Origin: Kiritimatiellota bacterium
GTDB taxonomy: Bacteria; Verrucomicrobiota; Lentisphaeria; Victivallales; JAADHT01
Assembly: GCA_013151705.1 (NCBI GenBank)
Contig: JAADHT010000126.1
Span: 1 to 5,912 of the forward strand
Reading direction: 5' to 3'
DNA: 5,912 bases
This document shows positions 1-5,733 of this stretch, in pieces. Position 1 is the stretch's first letter. The number at the start of each line of letters is the position of its first letter. The notes under the pieces are model-generated. The model searched no databases, was not told the DNA's origin, and saw only the letters and a list, made by a program, of their open reading frames with translations. The position numbers were made by a program, and so were the translations under genes.

Positions 1-19
1 CGATTGGCAATTTCTTTGC

Positions 20-57
20 TTGGATATTGGATATTCCTTGTTGGATATTGGATATTC
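20..57. repeat. Tandem direct repeat, 17-bp unit with 21-bp period
   Basis: The 17-mer TTGGATATTGGATATTC occurs at 20-36 and again, without mismatch, at 41-57, separated by CTTG. Each copy is itself a doubled GGATATT. No neighbouring gene explains it. It resembles simple intergenic spacer repeats that expand by slippage. No function can be read from it. Confidence 0.85.
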
Positions 58-193
58 AAATAAAAACGAAAAGCATTAGCCTCACTTTCGCACGGTTGCC
101 CTGCCCCGGCGCCGATAAGGTACTCCTCATCCATTCGTTCATTTTTGATTCGTAAAATACGGAATTTTGACATGACAAACGGATCGATTCGGC

Positions 194-221
194 TTGATTT
201 TATTCGCTTTTGGTCTATAAT
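194..221 (+). promoter_or_regulatory. Sigma-70-type promoter of the GH3 gene
   Basis: A perfect -10 box TATAAT lies at 216-221. A 4-of-6 -35 box TTGATT lies at 194-199, with a 16-base spacer. Transcription would start near 228, giving a leader of about 30 bases that consists of repeated GGCGAA-like units and the ribosome binding site. This is the clearest promoter in the window. Confidence 0.6.
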
Positions 222-243
222 AGGCGGCGAAACGGCGAAGGCG

Positions 244-250
244 AGGAGGT
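244..250 (+). promoter_or_regulatory. Ribosome binding site that sets a TTG start
   Basis: AGGAGGT ends six bases before the TTG at 257. The next in-frame Met codon lies about 80 codons downstream, inside the conserved GH3 region. This strong Shine-Dalgarno match therefore decides that TTG is the initiator. Confidence 0.8.
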
Positions 251-256
251 GGAGCG

Positions 257-1903
257 TTGAATCACATACAAGAGCTGGCGGAGGTCAAAGGAGCCGGGAA
301 GACGGAGTTGTTCTCCGCGAAACTCGCGGATTGCGCGGTCGCGCAGTCGGAAACACTGGCGGACATTATCCGCCGGAACGGCAGTTGCGCCTTCGGCAAA
401 CGTTTAGGATTCGCGGAGATCGCGGATGTCGACGATTTCAGAAACACCGTCCCAATCAGCAGTTGGAAGGACTACGAGAAGTTGAACGAGCGGATGCTGA
501 ACGGGGAGTCCGACATGCTCTTCTCCGGCCGCGCGGTCTGCTTCATCGAGACCACGGGCACTACGGGAAGAGAGAAATTGATCCCCGAAAGCGCTATGGG
601 GCAACTGGCGAAAAAAGTCGTGGGAGACTTGAGAAACGCGTTCCTCCTCCAAAAGTTCCCGGATCTCCTGAAAGGAAAGTTCCTCTCGCTCGCCAACAGC
701 TCGACGATCGGAAAAACCAAAGGCGGGATACCGTACGGAATGGCCTCCGGGATGACGCTGGACTCCACGGCGGCGGAGATTCTGGCGTTAAGCGCCTGCC
801 CGCACGTCGTGAAAAAGATACCCGACCAAAAAACCGCGGACTACGCAATCATGAGATTCGCCGTCGAACAGGACGTGAGAGTGGTGACGGGCAACAATCC
901 GGCCCGACTGCAGGCGTTGATCGAGTTGGCTGAAAAACGCTTCGACGCTATTCTCTCGGACATCGCGAACGGCACGCTCGACGGAATCGACGATATCCCC
1001 GCGGAACTCGCGGACGAGCTGCGCCGCCATCTCAAACCGAATCCCGCGAAAACCGAGGAACTCGAAAACAAACTCGCTTCCGGCACACCGTCCCTTCCCT
1101 CGCTCTACTGGCCGAATCTGAAGGTGTTCAGATGCTGGACTTCCGGCTCGATTGGACGCTACGTGAAGAACCTCCGACCGCTGCTCGACAAAGACATTCT
1201 CTACGTGGACGGTGGATACGGAGCCAGCGAGGGAAAATTCAACATCCCCCTGCCCAACGGCAAATCGTCCGGCCCACTCGCGAACTTCGCGGCCTTCTAC
1301 GAGTTCGTTCCGGCAAGCGATGGAAACGACTCCGCCGAGCCCCTTCTGGCCCATGAACTGGAGGACGGCGGAGAATACCGCCTGATGATCACCACCCACT
1401 CCGGACTCTACCGCTACGATATGCGCGACATCATACGAATCGACGGGTTCAGCGGAACCACACCGAACATCGAATTCATCTCGAAAACCTCCGATATTGG
1501 CAACATCTGCGGGGAGAAGATGTATCCCGAAACCATAATCCAAGCGTTCGCGGAAACCGCTGAGACCACCGGAACGCGCTTCGCGCACTACTGCGCCATT
1601 CCAGACGCCGAGAGGCAATCGTACACCCTTTGCGTCGAGCTTGAGACCGAACCCGACGAGGAGGAACTGGCACGGCTGGGCGCATCCCTGGACGCGGATC
1701 TTGCGAAACAGACCATTGGATACGAGTTCCTGCGGGGCCAGGGACTGCTCGGACCCGCGCGTTGCGTGGCAATGACGCGAGGCTGGAAAGACGCGCTGCT
1801 CCGCTCGAAAACGAAACCCGGCGTATCGACGTCCCAAATAAAACTCCCGGTGGTCTGCGACGCGGAGAAGGCGAAATTATCCGAATTCAAGATGACAAAG
1901 TAG
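257..1903 (+). CDS. GH3-superfamily acyl-adenylating enzyme
   Basis: This 548-residue cytoplasmic protein belongs to the GH3 (auxin-responsive GH3) branch of the ANL adenylating superfamily. Plant members use ATP to activate a carboxylic acid and join it to an amino acid. The substrates of bacterial members are mostly unknown, so none is assigned here. The N-terminal signature is present around residues 35-90 (AFGKRLGF, then a Trp-Lys-Asp-Tyr stretch). ATP motif 1 is FIETTGTTGREKLIP near 96-110. Motif 2 is YGASEG at 321-326. Motif 3 is YRYDMRDIIRIDGF at 385-398. The small C-terminal domain starts near 420 and ends with SQIKLP (526-531), whose Lys529 sits where the adenylation lysine would be expected. 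The length is normal for the family, and there is no signal peptide or membrane segment. The gene starts at TTG behind a strong ribosome binding site and its own promoter, and no other gene is close enough to share its transcript. The family call is firm; the reaction is open. Confidence 0.93.
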   Translation: MNHIQELAEVKGAGKTELFSAKLADCAVAQSETLADIIRRNGSCAFGKRLGFAEIADVDDFRNTVPISSWKDYEKLNERMLNGESDMLFSGRAVCFIETTGTTGREKLIPESAMGQLAKKVVGDLRNAFLLQKFPDLLKGKFLSLANSSTIGKTKGGIPYGMASGMTLDSTAAEILALSACPHVVKKIPDQKTADYAIMRFAVEQDVRVVTGNNPARLQALIELAEKRFDAILSDIANGTLDGIDDIPAELADELRRHLKPNPAKTEELENKLASGTPSLPSLYWPNLKVFRCWTSGSIGRYVKNLRPLLDKDILYVDGGYGASEGKFNIPLPNGKSSGPLANFAAFYEFVPASDGNDSAEPLLAHELEDGGEYRLMITTHSGLYRYDMRDIIRIDGFSGTTPNIEFISKTSDIGNICGEKMYPETIIQAFAETAETTGTRFAHYCAIPDAERQSYTLCVELETEPDEEELARLGASLDADLAKQTIGYEFLRGQGLLGPARCVAMTRGWKDALLRSKTKPGVSTSQIKLPVVCDAEKAKLSEFKMTK

Positions 1904-2147
1904 GCGAATAGATAAGATAAAGCAAAGTAAAAACGGGAAGACCCACACTCAACAATGGATCGGCTACAGCCACAAAAATAAAAATGGAGCAACCTCTTCC
2001 GCGTTCGAAGTTGTCTTTGCGGGAGTCGTTACGTAGTTTGTTTTTTAGGTTTAATTCCAAAACGTGATCAATCCGGTGAAATAGATAAAGAACTTGCTCC
2101 ACCTCAGCGTTTGCGCGGTCTCTTCAAAATTCGAGCGCTCCAGAACT

Positions 2148-2255
2148 ATGAAATCGCTCGATTATGCGTTTTCCCCTTTGCAAGACAGTGCGTTTGGCGT
2201 AAGTTATCCGCGCTCGCATGGATCGGGCTCGGTCGAGCTGTTGTTGTTGGATTAA
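2148..2255 (+). CDS. Possible 35-codon leader peptide upstream of purM
   Basis: An ATG-started frame encodes 35 residues ending in Val-Glu-Leu-Leu-Leu-Leu-Asp and stops at TAA 2253-2255. The four consecutive Leu codons are CTG TTG TTG TTG. It lies on the purM strand and ends nine bases before the hairpin at 2264-2298. That layout is what a translated attenuation leader would look like. Against it, there is no recognisable ribosome binding site before the ATG, and a leucine-sensing leader for a purine gene would be odd. The peptide matches nothing I know. It may be a chance frame. Confidence 0.17.
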   Translation: MKSLDYAFSPLQDSAFGVSYPRSHGSGSVELLLLD

Positions 2256-2263
2256 AATCATAA

Positions 2264-2298
2264 GCTGTTCGAAATAACAGGCTCGAATTTCGAACGGC
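2264..2298 (+). promoter_or_regulatory. 12-bp hairpin just upstream of the purM ribosome binding site
   Basis: GCTGTTCGAAAT (2264-2275) pairs with ATTTCGAACGGC (2287-2298), with one T-G wobble and an 11-base loop. The core GTTCGAAAT/ATTTCGAAC is a perfect 9-bp inverted repeat. The stem ends six bases before the Shine-Dalgarno sequence AGGTGG (2305-2310) of purM. It could act as an RNA structure affecting translation, or as a double-stranded operator for a dimeric regulator. There is no T-run after it, so it is not a classical terminator. Confidence 0.45.
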
Positions 2299-2317
2299 GC
2301 GAAAAGGTGGTTGAATA

Positions 2318-3358
2318 ATGAAAAGCGACTCATACAAAGACGCCGGTGTGGATATAGACAAAGCGCAAGAGCTTCTCTCCCGAGTCAAAGCGAAAATCTC
2401 CGAGACCAGGCGTCCGGAAATGCTCTCTCCTATCGGAGGTTTCGGCGGACTCTTCCAAATAGACCTCTCCAAACACAAAAATCCGGTTCTCGTCTCAAGC
2501 GTGGACGGCGTGGGCACGAAGTTGATGATTGCAATGATGATGGATAAATTCGACACCGTGGGCAAAGACATCGTCAACCACTGCGTGAACGACATTTCCG
2601 TGCAGGGAGCCGAGCCGATTTACTTCATGGATTACATCGGAATCGGAAAACTGCGCAGTCCCCTCTACGAGGACGTGCTCGCGGGAATCGCGGACGCCTG
2701 CTCCGCTGCGGGTTGCGCGGTGTTGGGCGGCGAGACCGCCGAAATGCCGGGAATGTACGGAGACGACTTCGATCTGGTCGGGTCGATCACCGGTATCGTC
2801 GAAAAAGACGATCTGATAACCGGAGAGAGGATTCGCCCGGAACATATCGCCGTCGCCGTGGCGTCGAACGGTTTGCACACCAACGGCTACAGCTTGGCCA
2901 GACGGGTGCTTTTCGAAAAACGCGGCTATACCGTCGACACACCTTTGGGGGATACCGGGGAGACCATCGGCAACGCGCTGCTGAAACCGCACATCTGCTA
3001 TTGGTCCGCCGTCAAGGCGCTGTTGGCCAGCCAAGTCTCCCTCGACGGAGTAGCGCATATTACAGGCGGCGGATTGTATGACAACGTTCCGCGCGTTCTT
3101 CCCGATGGAGTCGATGTCGAATTCGACTCGACCGCATTGCCCGTTCCTCCCATCTGCTCGCTGATAGTCCGCGAGGGTGGAATCGGTTTCGACGAGTCGT
3201 ACCGCGTTTTCAACATGGGATTCGGAATGGTCTTTTTCGTTCCCGCGGCCGACGCCGACGAGACGCTGGCGATATGCGAAAACAACGGGTTTCAAGCCGC
3301 GATATGCGGAAAAACGACGAAAGGCTCGCGGAATGTGAGAATCTCGGATTCCGTTTGA
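2318..3358 (+). CDS. purM: Phosphoribosylformylglycinamidine cyclo-ligase (AIR synthetase)
   Basis: PurM catalyses the fifth step of de novo purine synthesis: ATP-dependent ring closure of formylglycinamidine ribonucleotide to aminoimidazole ribonucleotide, in the cytoplasm. The protein has 346 residues, the usual bacterial length. Visible family motifs are the glycine-rich GGFGGLF at 40-46, the nucleotide-binding DGVGTK at 63-68, NDISVQGAEPIYFMDY at 91-106, GGETAEMPGMY at 137-147, SNGLHTNGYSL at 183-193, HITGGGLYDNVPR at 248-260 and FNMGFGM at 298-304. The start is ATG 2318 with AGGTGG seven bases upstream; a TTG at 2311 is too close to the ribosome binding site. No other pur gene is in the window, so this purM stands alone behind a 414-base gap. 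I see no strong promoter; the AT-rich stretch near 2251-2260 is the best place for a -10 box. Its 3' end faces mtnP across 159 bases. Confidence 0.97.
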   Translation: MKSDSYKDAGVDIDKAQELLSRVKAKISETRRPEMLSPIGGFGGLFQIDLSKHKNPVLVSSVDGVGTKLMIAMMMDKFDTVGKDIVNHCVNDISVQGAEPIYFMDYIGIGKLRSPLYEDVLAGIADACSAAGCAVLGGETAEMPGMYGDDFDLVGSITGIVEKDDLITGERIRPEHIAVAVASNGLHTNGYSLARRVLFEKRGYTVDTPLGDTGETIGNALLKPHICYWSAVKALLASQVSLDGVAHITGGGLYDNVPRVLPDGVDVEFDSTALPVPPICSLIVREGGIGFDESYRVFNMGFGMVFFVPAADADETLAICENNGFQAAICGKTTKGSRNVRISDSV

Positions 3359-3372
3359 GCACCCAGTCGCAA

Positions 3373-3496
3373 AACTTGAGATTCCGACTTCCCACCGACC
3401 TTGAGTCGGTGGGGGCTTTACGAAAGGCCCGTCATCCATTTTCAGACGCGAGGTCGGTGGCGGAGGCGAATTTTCAATATTCAAGTCGCTTCCGCC
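3373..3496. repeat. Palindromic, hairpin-rich element between purM and mtnP
   Basis: The left arm (3373-3401) and the right arm (3451-3487, read on the minus strand) both begin with ACTTGA and both end with the identical ten bases CCACCGACCT. They therefore form an imperfect inverted repeat of about 30 bases around a 49-base centre. Three further stems overlap it: a perfect 9-bp stem 3391-3399/3405-3413, a bulged stem GGGCTTT/AAAGGCCC near 3413-3430, and an 11-bp stem with one wobble, 3459-3469/3486-3496. It has no coding capacity of its own. It may be a small non-autonomous repeat of the MITE or REP kind that also serves as a transcription barrier. Confidence 0.6.
3391..3413. terminator. Perfect 9-bp stem, possible two-way terminator
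   Basis: CCCACCGAC (3391-3399) pairs perfectly with GTCGGTGGG (3405-3413) around a five-base loop. It lies 33 bases after the purM stop and 105 bases after the mtnP stop, between convergent genes, where a bidirectional terminator is expected. In the purM direction it is followed only by GGCTTTA, and in the other direction by no T-run, so it is not a textbook intrinsic terminator. Confidence 0.4.
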
Positions 3497-3517
3497 GGCG
3501 CGCGGAACACCCATCGG

Positions 3518-4390
3518 TCAAGGCAGAATGATCGCCAAATCGTTTTTCACCTTCTCGGGCACGAGAGACAAATCGGTTATCACAGCGGTTGCCAACGCGG
3601 TGGCGCAGGAGCATTTTCGCCGCAAAGCGGCCATTTTCTCGACCATAGTCTCGGCAATTTTCAAGGCCAGCCCGGTGTTGGCGCTCAGATTTCCCAGTAT
3701 CATCTCCAGAGTGACGCTCTCGTGGTCGCCGTGCCAGCAGTCGTAGTCCGTGACCATCGCGAGCGTCGCGTAGCAGATGCCGGCCTCGCGCGCCAACTTC
3801 GCCTCGGCAATGTTCGTCATCCCTATGACATCCATTCCCCAGGAACGGTAGAGGTTGGACTCGGCTTTCGTGGAGAAGGCGGGCCCCTCCATGTTCAAGT
3901 AGGTGCCGCCTTGGTGGACAGTGATGCCCGGAGCGCTCTTCGCGGCCACGGAACTGGCTACGTTATAGAGAGCTTCCGATAGTTCAGGACAGACCGGATC
4001 GGCGAAAGAGATGTGAGCGACGATTCCGTTCCCGAAAAACGTGTGCTCGCCTCCTTCGCGTTTCGTCCGATCGACATATTGCTCGACGACGACAAAGTCG
4101 CGCGGCTTCATGTTCTCCCGAAGGCTTCCGCAGGCGGAAAGACTGACGATGTGCGTCACTCCCAGTTTTTTCATGCCGTAGATGTTGGCTTTGTGGTTTA
4201 ATTCGCTTGGCAGTATGCGGTGCCCGACTCCGTGACGCGGAAGGAACACCACCTCCACTCCGTTTTTCGTTCCGACGACGTATTTGTCGCTCGGCGACCC
4301 GAAAGGCGTCTCCACATCCACATGCTCGACATTCGATAGCTCCGACTCGAGCTTGTACAATCCGCTTCCACCAATGAATCCCAATGCCAT
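3518..4390 (-). CDS. mtnP: S-methyl-5'-thioadenosine phosphorylase
   Basis: MtnP cleaves methylthioadenosine with phosphate to adenine and 5-methylthioribose-1-phosphate, a cytoplasmic salvage step linking polyamine and SAM use to purine and methionine recovery. The 290-residue protein belongs to the trimeric PNP/MTAP family. Visible motifs are the phosphate-binding GGSG at 7-10, RHG at 52-54, PSELNHKANI at 61-70, SACGSL at 85-90, NMEGPAFSTKAES at 166-178, GMTNIAEAKLAREAGI at 190-205 and TDYDCWH at 214-220. The two Asp of TDYDCW are typical of enzymes that take 6-aminopurines; guanosine/inosine enzymes usually carry Asn there. This supports MTAP over a plain PNP. The ATG at 4390 has GGAGG seven bases upstream. 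No other methionine-salvage gene (such as mtnA) is visible. The next gene upstream on this strand ends 241 bases away, so shared transcription is possible but not indicated. Confidence 0.95.
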   Translation of the reverse strand: MALGFIGGSGLYKLESELSNVEHVDVETPFGSPSDKYVVGTKNGVEVVFLPRHGVGHRILPSELNHKANIYGMKKLGVTHIVSLSACGSLRENMKPRDFVVVEQYVDRTKREGGEHTFFGNGIVAHISFADPVCPELSEALYNVASSVAAKSAPGITVHQGGTYLNMEGPAFSTKAESNLYRSWGMDVIGMTNIAEAKLAREAGICYATLAMVTDYDCWHGDHESVTLEMILGNLSANTGLALKIAETMVEKMAALRRKCSCATALATAVITDLSLVPEKVKNDLAIILP

Positions 4391-4450
4391 AATCTTTCCT
4401 CCCGACTGAACTCTTCACTTTTTCCACGAGTCTGATTCTTGCGATTGGAG

Positions 4451-4478
4451 AATCTACTTTCCTTTTCACTCGATACAA
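4451..4478 (-). promoter_or_regulatory. Weak candidate promoter for mtnP
   Basis: On the minus strand TTGTAT (complement of 4473-4478) and TAGATT (complement of 4451-4456) are separated by 16 bases, about 60 bases upstream of the mtnP start codon. Both boxes are partial matches. The position is reasonable, but the surrounding AT-rich sequence makes chance matches likely. Confidence 0.25.
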
Positions 4479-4488
4479 TTTTTTTCAT

Positions 4489-4563
4489 GTGAATTTTTCA
4501 CCGGAAATATTGAATTGAGTTAAAAAGGACGCAAATTCAAAAAGTCGCAATTCAACCTTGAAT
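4489..4563. repeat. AT-rich cluster of TTCAA/TTGAA motifs with small inverted repeats
   Basis: GTGAA and TTCAC form a 5-bp stem at 4489-4501. GACGCAAATTCAA (4528-4540) is repeated as GTCGCAATTCAA (4544-4555), a near-direct repeat 16 bases apart. ATTCAA (4550-4555) and TTGAAT (4558-4563) form a perfect inverted repeat with a two-base gap. A further TTGAATTGA lies near 4510-4518. The cluster sits between the unassigned gene and mtnP, both on the minus strand. It could be a regulator site or just low-complexity spacer DNA. Confidence 0.45.
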
Positions 4564-4631
4564 GTGGCAAAAACTGAGTTTTGGCGATAAGGAAATCACC
4601 ACCAATGTTCTGGAATCAAACGTTCTGTCAC

Positions 4632-5381
4632 TTAAAGATTAGCCGACTTGAACCAGTCGTAATGGCTTTCCTTAAGCTTTTCGACGCTGGGAAACGGGAA
4701 AAAAAGAACATTATCTTTATCCGCGAGATAAAAGCCATCCTTAATCCCTCTGCCCCAGCCGGAAATTTGATGTCTTCGGTCAACGACCTTTGCCTTCTTA
4801 TCCCTGTTTTCCAATGCCTTGTAGCCTTCAATAATATGAGCGTCTATCGATGTGATTTTATCAAGCGGCTGATTCTCCTTCGGCATTGGAGCCAGCATTT
4901 CCATAAAGCAGATTTTAGGAATATGCAAGGAATGTCCTTTCGTCGTGATAAAAGAACAGAACTCGGCTGGCTGAAGTCTACTGACAACCAATGGGGTGGT
5001 CGGACAGACTTCCGAATATAAATGGTACTTGGAATTTCCGTCTTCCGGGACATCTCCTTGTGAAAGTTTCAACACTCTTCCGTCTCGCGTCACGAGGAAA
5101 AGATTGTCAATAGCCGACATCGGAACATGCTCCAAAACGCGGTAGACTCCCAAATACAAAGATTTCTTGAGTCTTCCGTCTCTATGCGGAACACAATGAT
5201 TCTTCATGAATTTGAAATCAAAAAAATCGCTTTCAAACTCCGATTTCAAACTGAAATACATTGTTTCCCTGGGCAATTTCTGCTGACTGCCGACTGCGAG
5301 ATACGTTCCGAACTCTTTGGGAGGCAGCATTGAAGCGGTCAACGTTTCCGGCAACATCGACAAATACAGGTATGTTTCCAT
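4632..5381 (-). CDS. Unassigned 249-residue soluble protein
   Basis: I do not recognise a named domain. The start chosen is the ATG at 5381, because GGAGG (5389-5393) lies exactly seven bases before it. An in-frame upstream Met at 5453 has no ribosome binding site and would place this site inside the gene. The protein begins METYLYLSMLPETL, followed by MLPPKEFGTYLAVG at 18-31. It continues with LYLGVYRVLEHVPM near 75-88, LFLVTRDGRVLKL at 94-106, HLYSEVCPTTPLVVSRL at 120-136, HIPKICFMEMLAPM at 153-166 and an aromatic, charged C-terminus. It has Cys at 63, 126, 142 and 158, but no CxxC pair. There is no signal peptide, no clear membrane helix and no nucleotide-binding loop. GC content appears lower than in the GH3 and purM genes. 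The regular mix of strands and helices and the good ribosome binding site indicate a genuine gene of unknown function, probably cytoplasmic. Confidence 0.8.
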   Translation of the reverse strand: METYLYLSMLPETLTASMLPPKEFGTYLAVGSQQKLPRETMYFSLKSEFESDFFDFKFMKNHCVPHRDGRLKKSLYLGVYRVLEHVPMSAIDNLFLVTRDGRVLKLSQGDVPEDGNSKYHLYSEVCPTTPLVVSRLQPAEFCSFITTKGHSLHIPKICFMEMLAPMPKENQPLDKITSIDAHIIEGYKALENRDKKAKVVDRRHQISGWGRGIKDGFYLADKDNVLFFPFPSVEKLKESHYDWFKSANL

Positions 5382-5496
5382 TTTCATTCCTCCATTGATA
5401 TTCACATTGCCGATTCGCGGAAATCCGCCGTTCGACAATGAATCTGAAGACAAGCCATTTCGGTTTGTATAGTGTCGTCGAAAAAGTTTTGCCTCG

Positions 5497-5526
5497 AATA
5501 TGAAATCGGGGGTTGACCTTTTTCAA
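5497..5526 (-). promoter_or_regulatory. Candidate promoter for the unassigned gene
   Basis: On the minus strand TTGAAA (complement of 5521-5526, 5 of 6 to consensus) and CATATT (complement of 5497-5502, 4 of 6) are 18 bases apart. Transcription would start near 5490 and leave a leader of about 110 bases before the ATG at 5381. No strong hairpin is visible in that leader. Confidence 0.3.
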
Positions 5527-5535
5527 ACGAAACTG

Positions 5536-5733
5536 CTATTGGATTCTTTGCACCGCAATAGTGCCGGCTTTGCCTTTCGTTGTCGTGAATGTACCGGCAA
5601 AAGCGTCGTTCGATGTCATATTGACGTTGACGGTGTAGTCCAGCGATTTGTCGGTCTTGATAAATTTGAGAACGAATTTCGGACCGCGCCCCGCGGATCC
5701 AAACGTATCAGTATCAGCGCACTCCACGAACAT
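5536..5733 (-). pseudogene. Short β-rich ORF, possible 3' remnant of a larger gene
   Basis: The frame encodes 65 residues from ATG 5733 to TAG 5536-5538. Its second half has a coding-like composition and alternates hydrophobic and Thr/Asn/Lys residues (KFVLKFIKTDKSLDYTV, then FAGTFTTTKGKAGTIAVQRI), as in a pair of β-strands closing a β-sandwich or barrel. No ribosome binding site precedes the ATG. The same frame is open for 57 more codons upstream, to the window edge, broken only by a TAA at 5737-5739. The codon choice of that upstream part looks less gene-like. Either this is the tail of a gene broken by a nonsense mutation, or a small independent gene, possibly leaderless (see the promoter at 5741-5769). 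I do not recognise the family. Confidence 0.35.

Larger units (their letters stand above)
1..256. other. Intergenic region upstream of the GH3 gene
   Basis: This stretch holds a tandem repeat (20-57), a GC-rich segment around 100-116 containing the palindrome GGCGCC, and the promoter and ribosome binding site of the GH3 gene. On the minus strand a frame is open from an ATG at 134 to the window edge (44 codons). It has no ribosome binding site, and part of it is simply the translated tandem repeat, so I do not call it a gene. A perfect TTGACA occurs at 167-172 but has no matching -10 box at the right distance. Confidence 0.6.
1904..2317. other. 414-base intergenic gap with several inverted repeats
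   Basis: No gene can be supported here with confidence. The first part is A-rich and has no clear terminator hairpin for the GH3 gene. TGGAGCAA (1985-1992) is exactly complementary to TTGCTCCA (2094-2101), enclosing about 100 bases that include a local stem formed by CTTCCGC and GCGGGAG. TCGAGCG (2131-2137) pairs with CGCTCGA (2155-2161). GCTCG and CGAGC form a tight palindrome at 2227-2238. A possible small ORF (2148-2255) and a hairpin next to the purM ribosome binding site are listed separately. A short minus-strand frame (1887-2102) overlaps the GH3 3' end and has no ribosome binding site. Confidence 0.6.

Noticed and set aside
75..110. Minus-strand string GGGCAACCGTGCGAAAGTGAGG resembling part of a c-di-GMP (GEMM) riboswitch
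   Set aside because: Only the short GGGCAA...GAAA portion resembles the consensus. The GGGACGCAAAGCC segment and the second hairpin are absent, and no gene follows within the window.
1..134. Minus-strand frame open from ATG 134 to the left edge
   Set aside because: It has no ribosome binding site, and a large part is the translated tandem repeat (Asn-Ile-Gln-Tyr-Pro units). It is too short to judge without sequence beyond the edge.
145..933. 262-codon plus-strand frame overlapping the GH3 5' half
   Set aside because: It overlaps the GH3 frame, is extremely Arg/Gly rich, and lacks a ribosome binding site at its start.
788..1837. 349-codon open frame antisense to the GH3 gene
   Set aside because: It is a shadow of the GH3 coding sequence, with no protein-like motifs, while the sense frame carries all GH3 motifs.
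1887..2102. 71-codon minus-strand frame in the GH3-purM gap
   Set aside because: It has a GTG start without a ribosome binding site, overlaps the GH3 3' end, and has no recognisable features.
2124..2333. 69-codon minus-strand frame across the purM start
   Set aside because: There is no ribosome binding site before its ATG, it overlaps the purM start region, and its composition is not convincing.
2495..3514. 339-codon open frame antisense to purM
   Set aside because: It is fully antisense to a clear purM gene. The translation is rich in Arg, His and Gly without any domain, and no ribosome binding site is seen. It arises from the codon bias of purM.
3401..3982. 193-codon plus-strand frame opposite mtnP
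   Set aside because: It is antisense to a clear mtnP gene, begins within the palindromic element, and has no recognisable domain.
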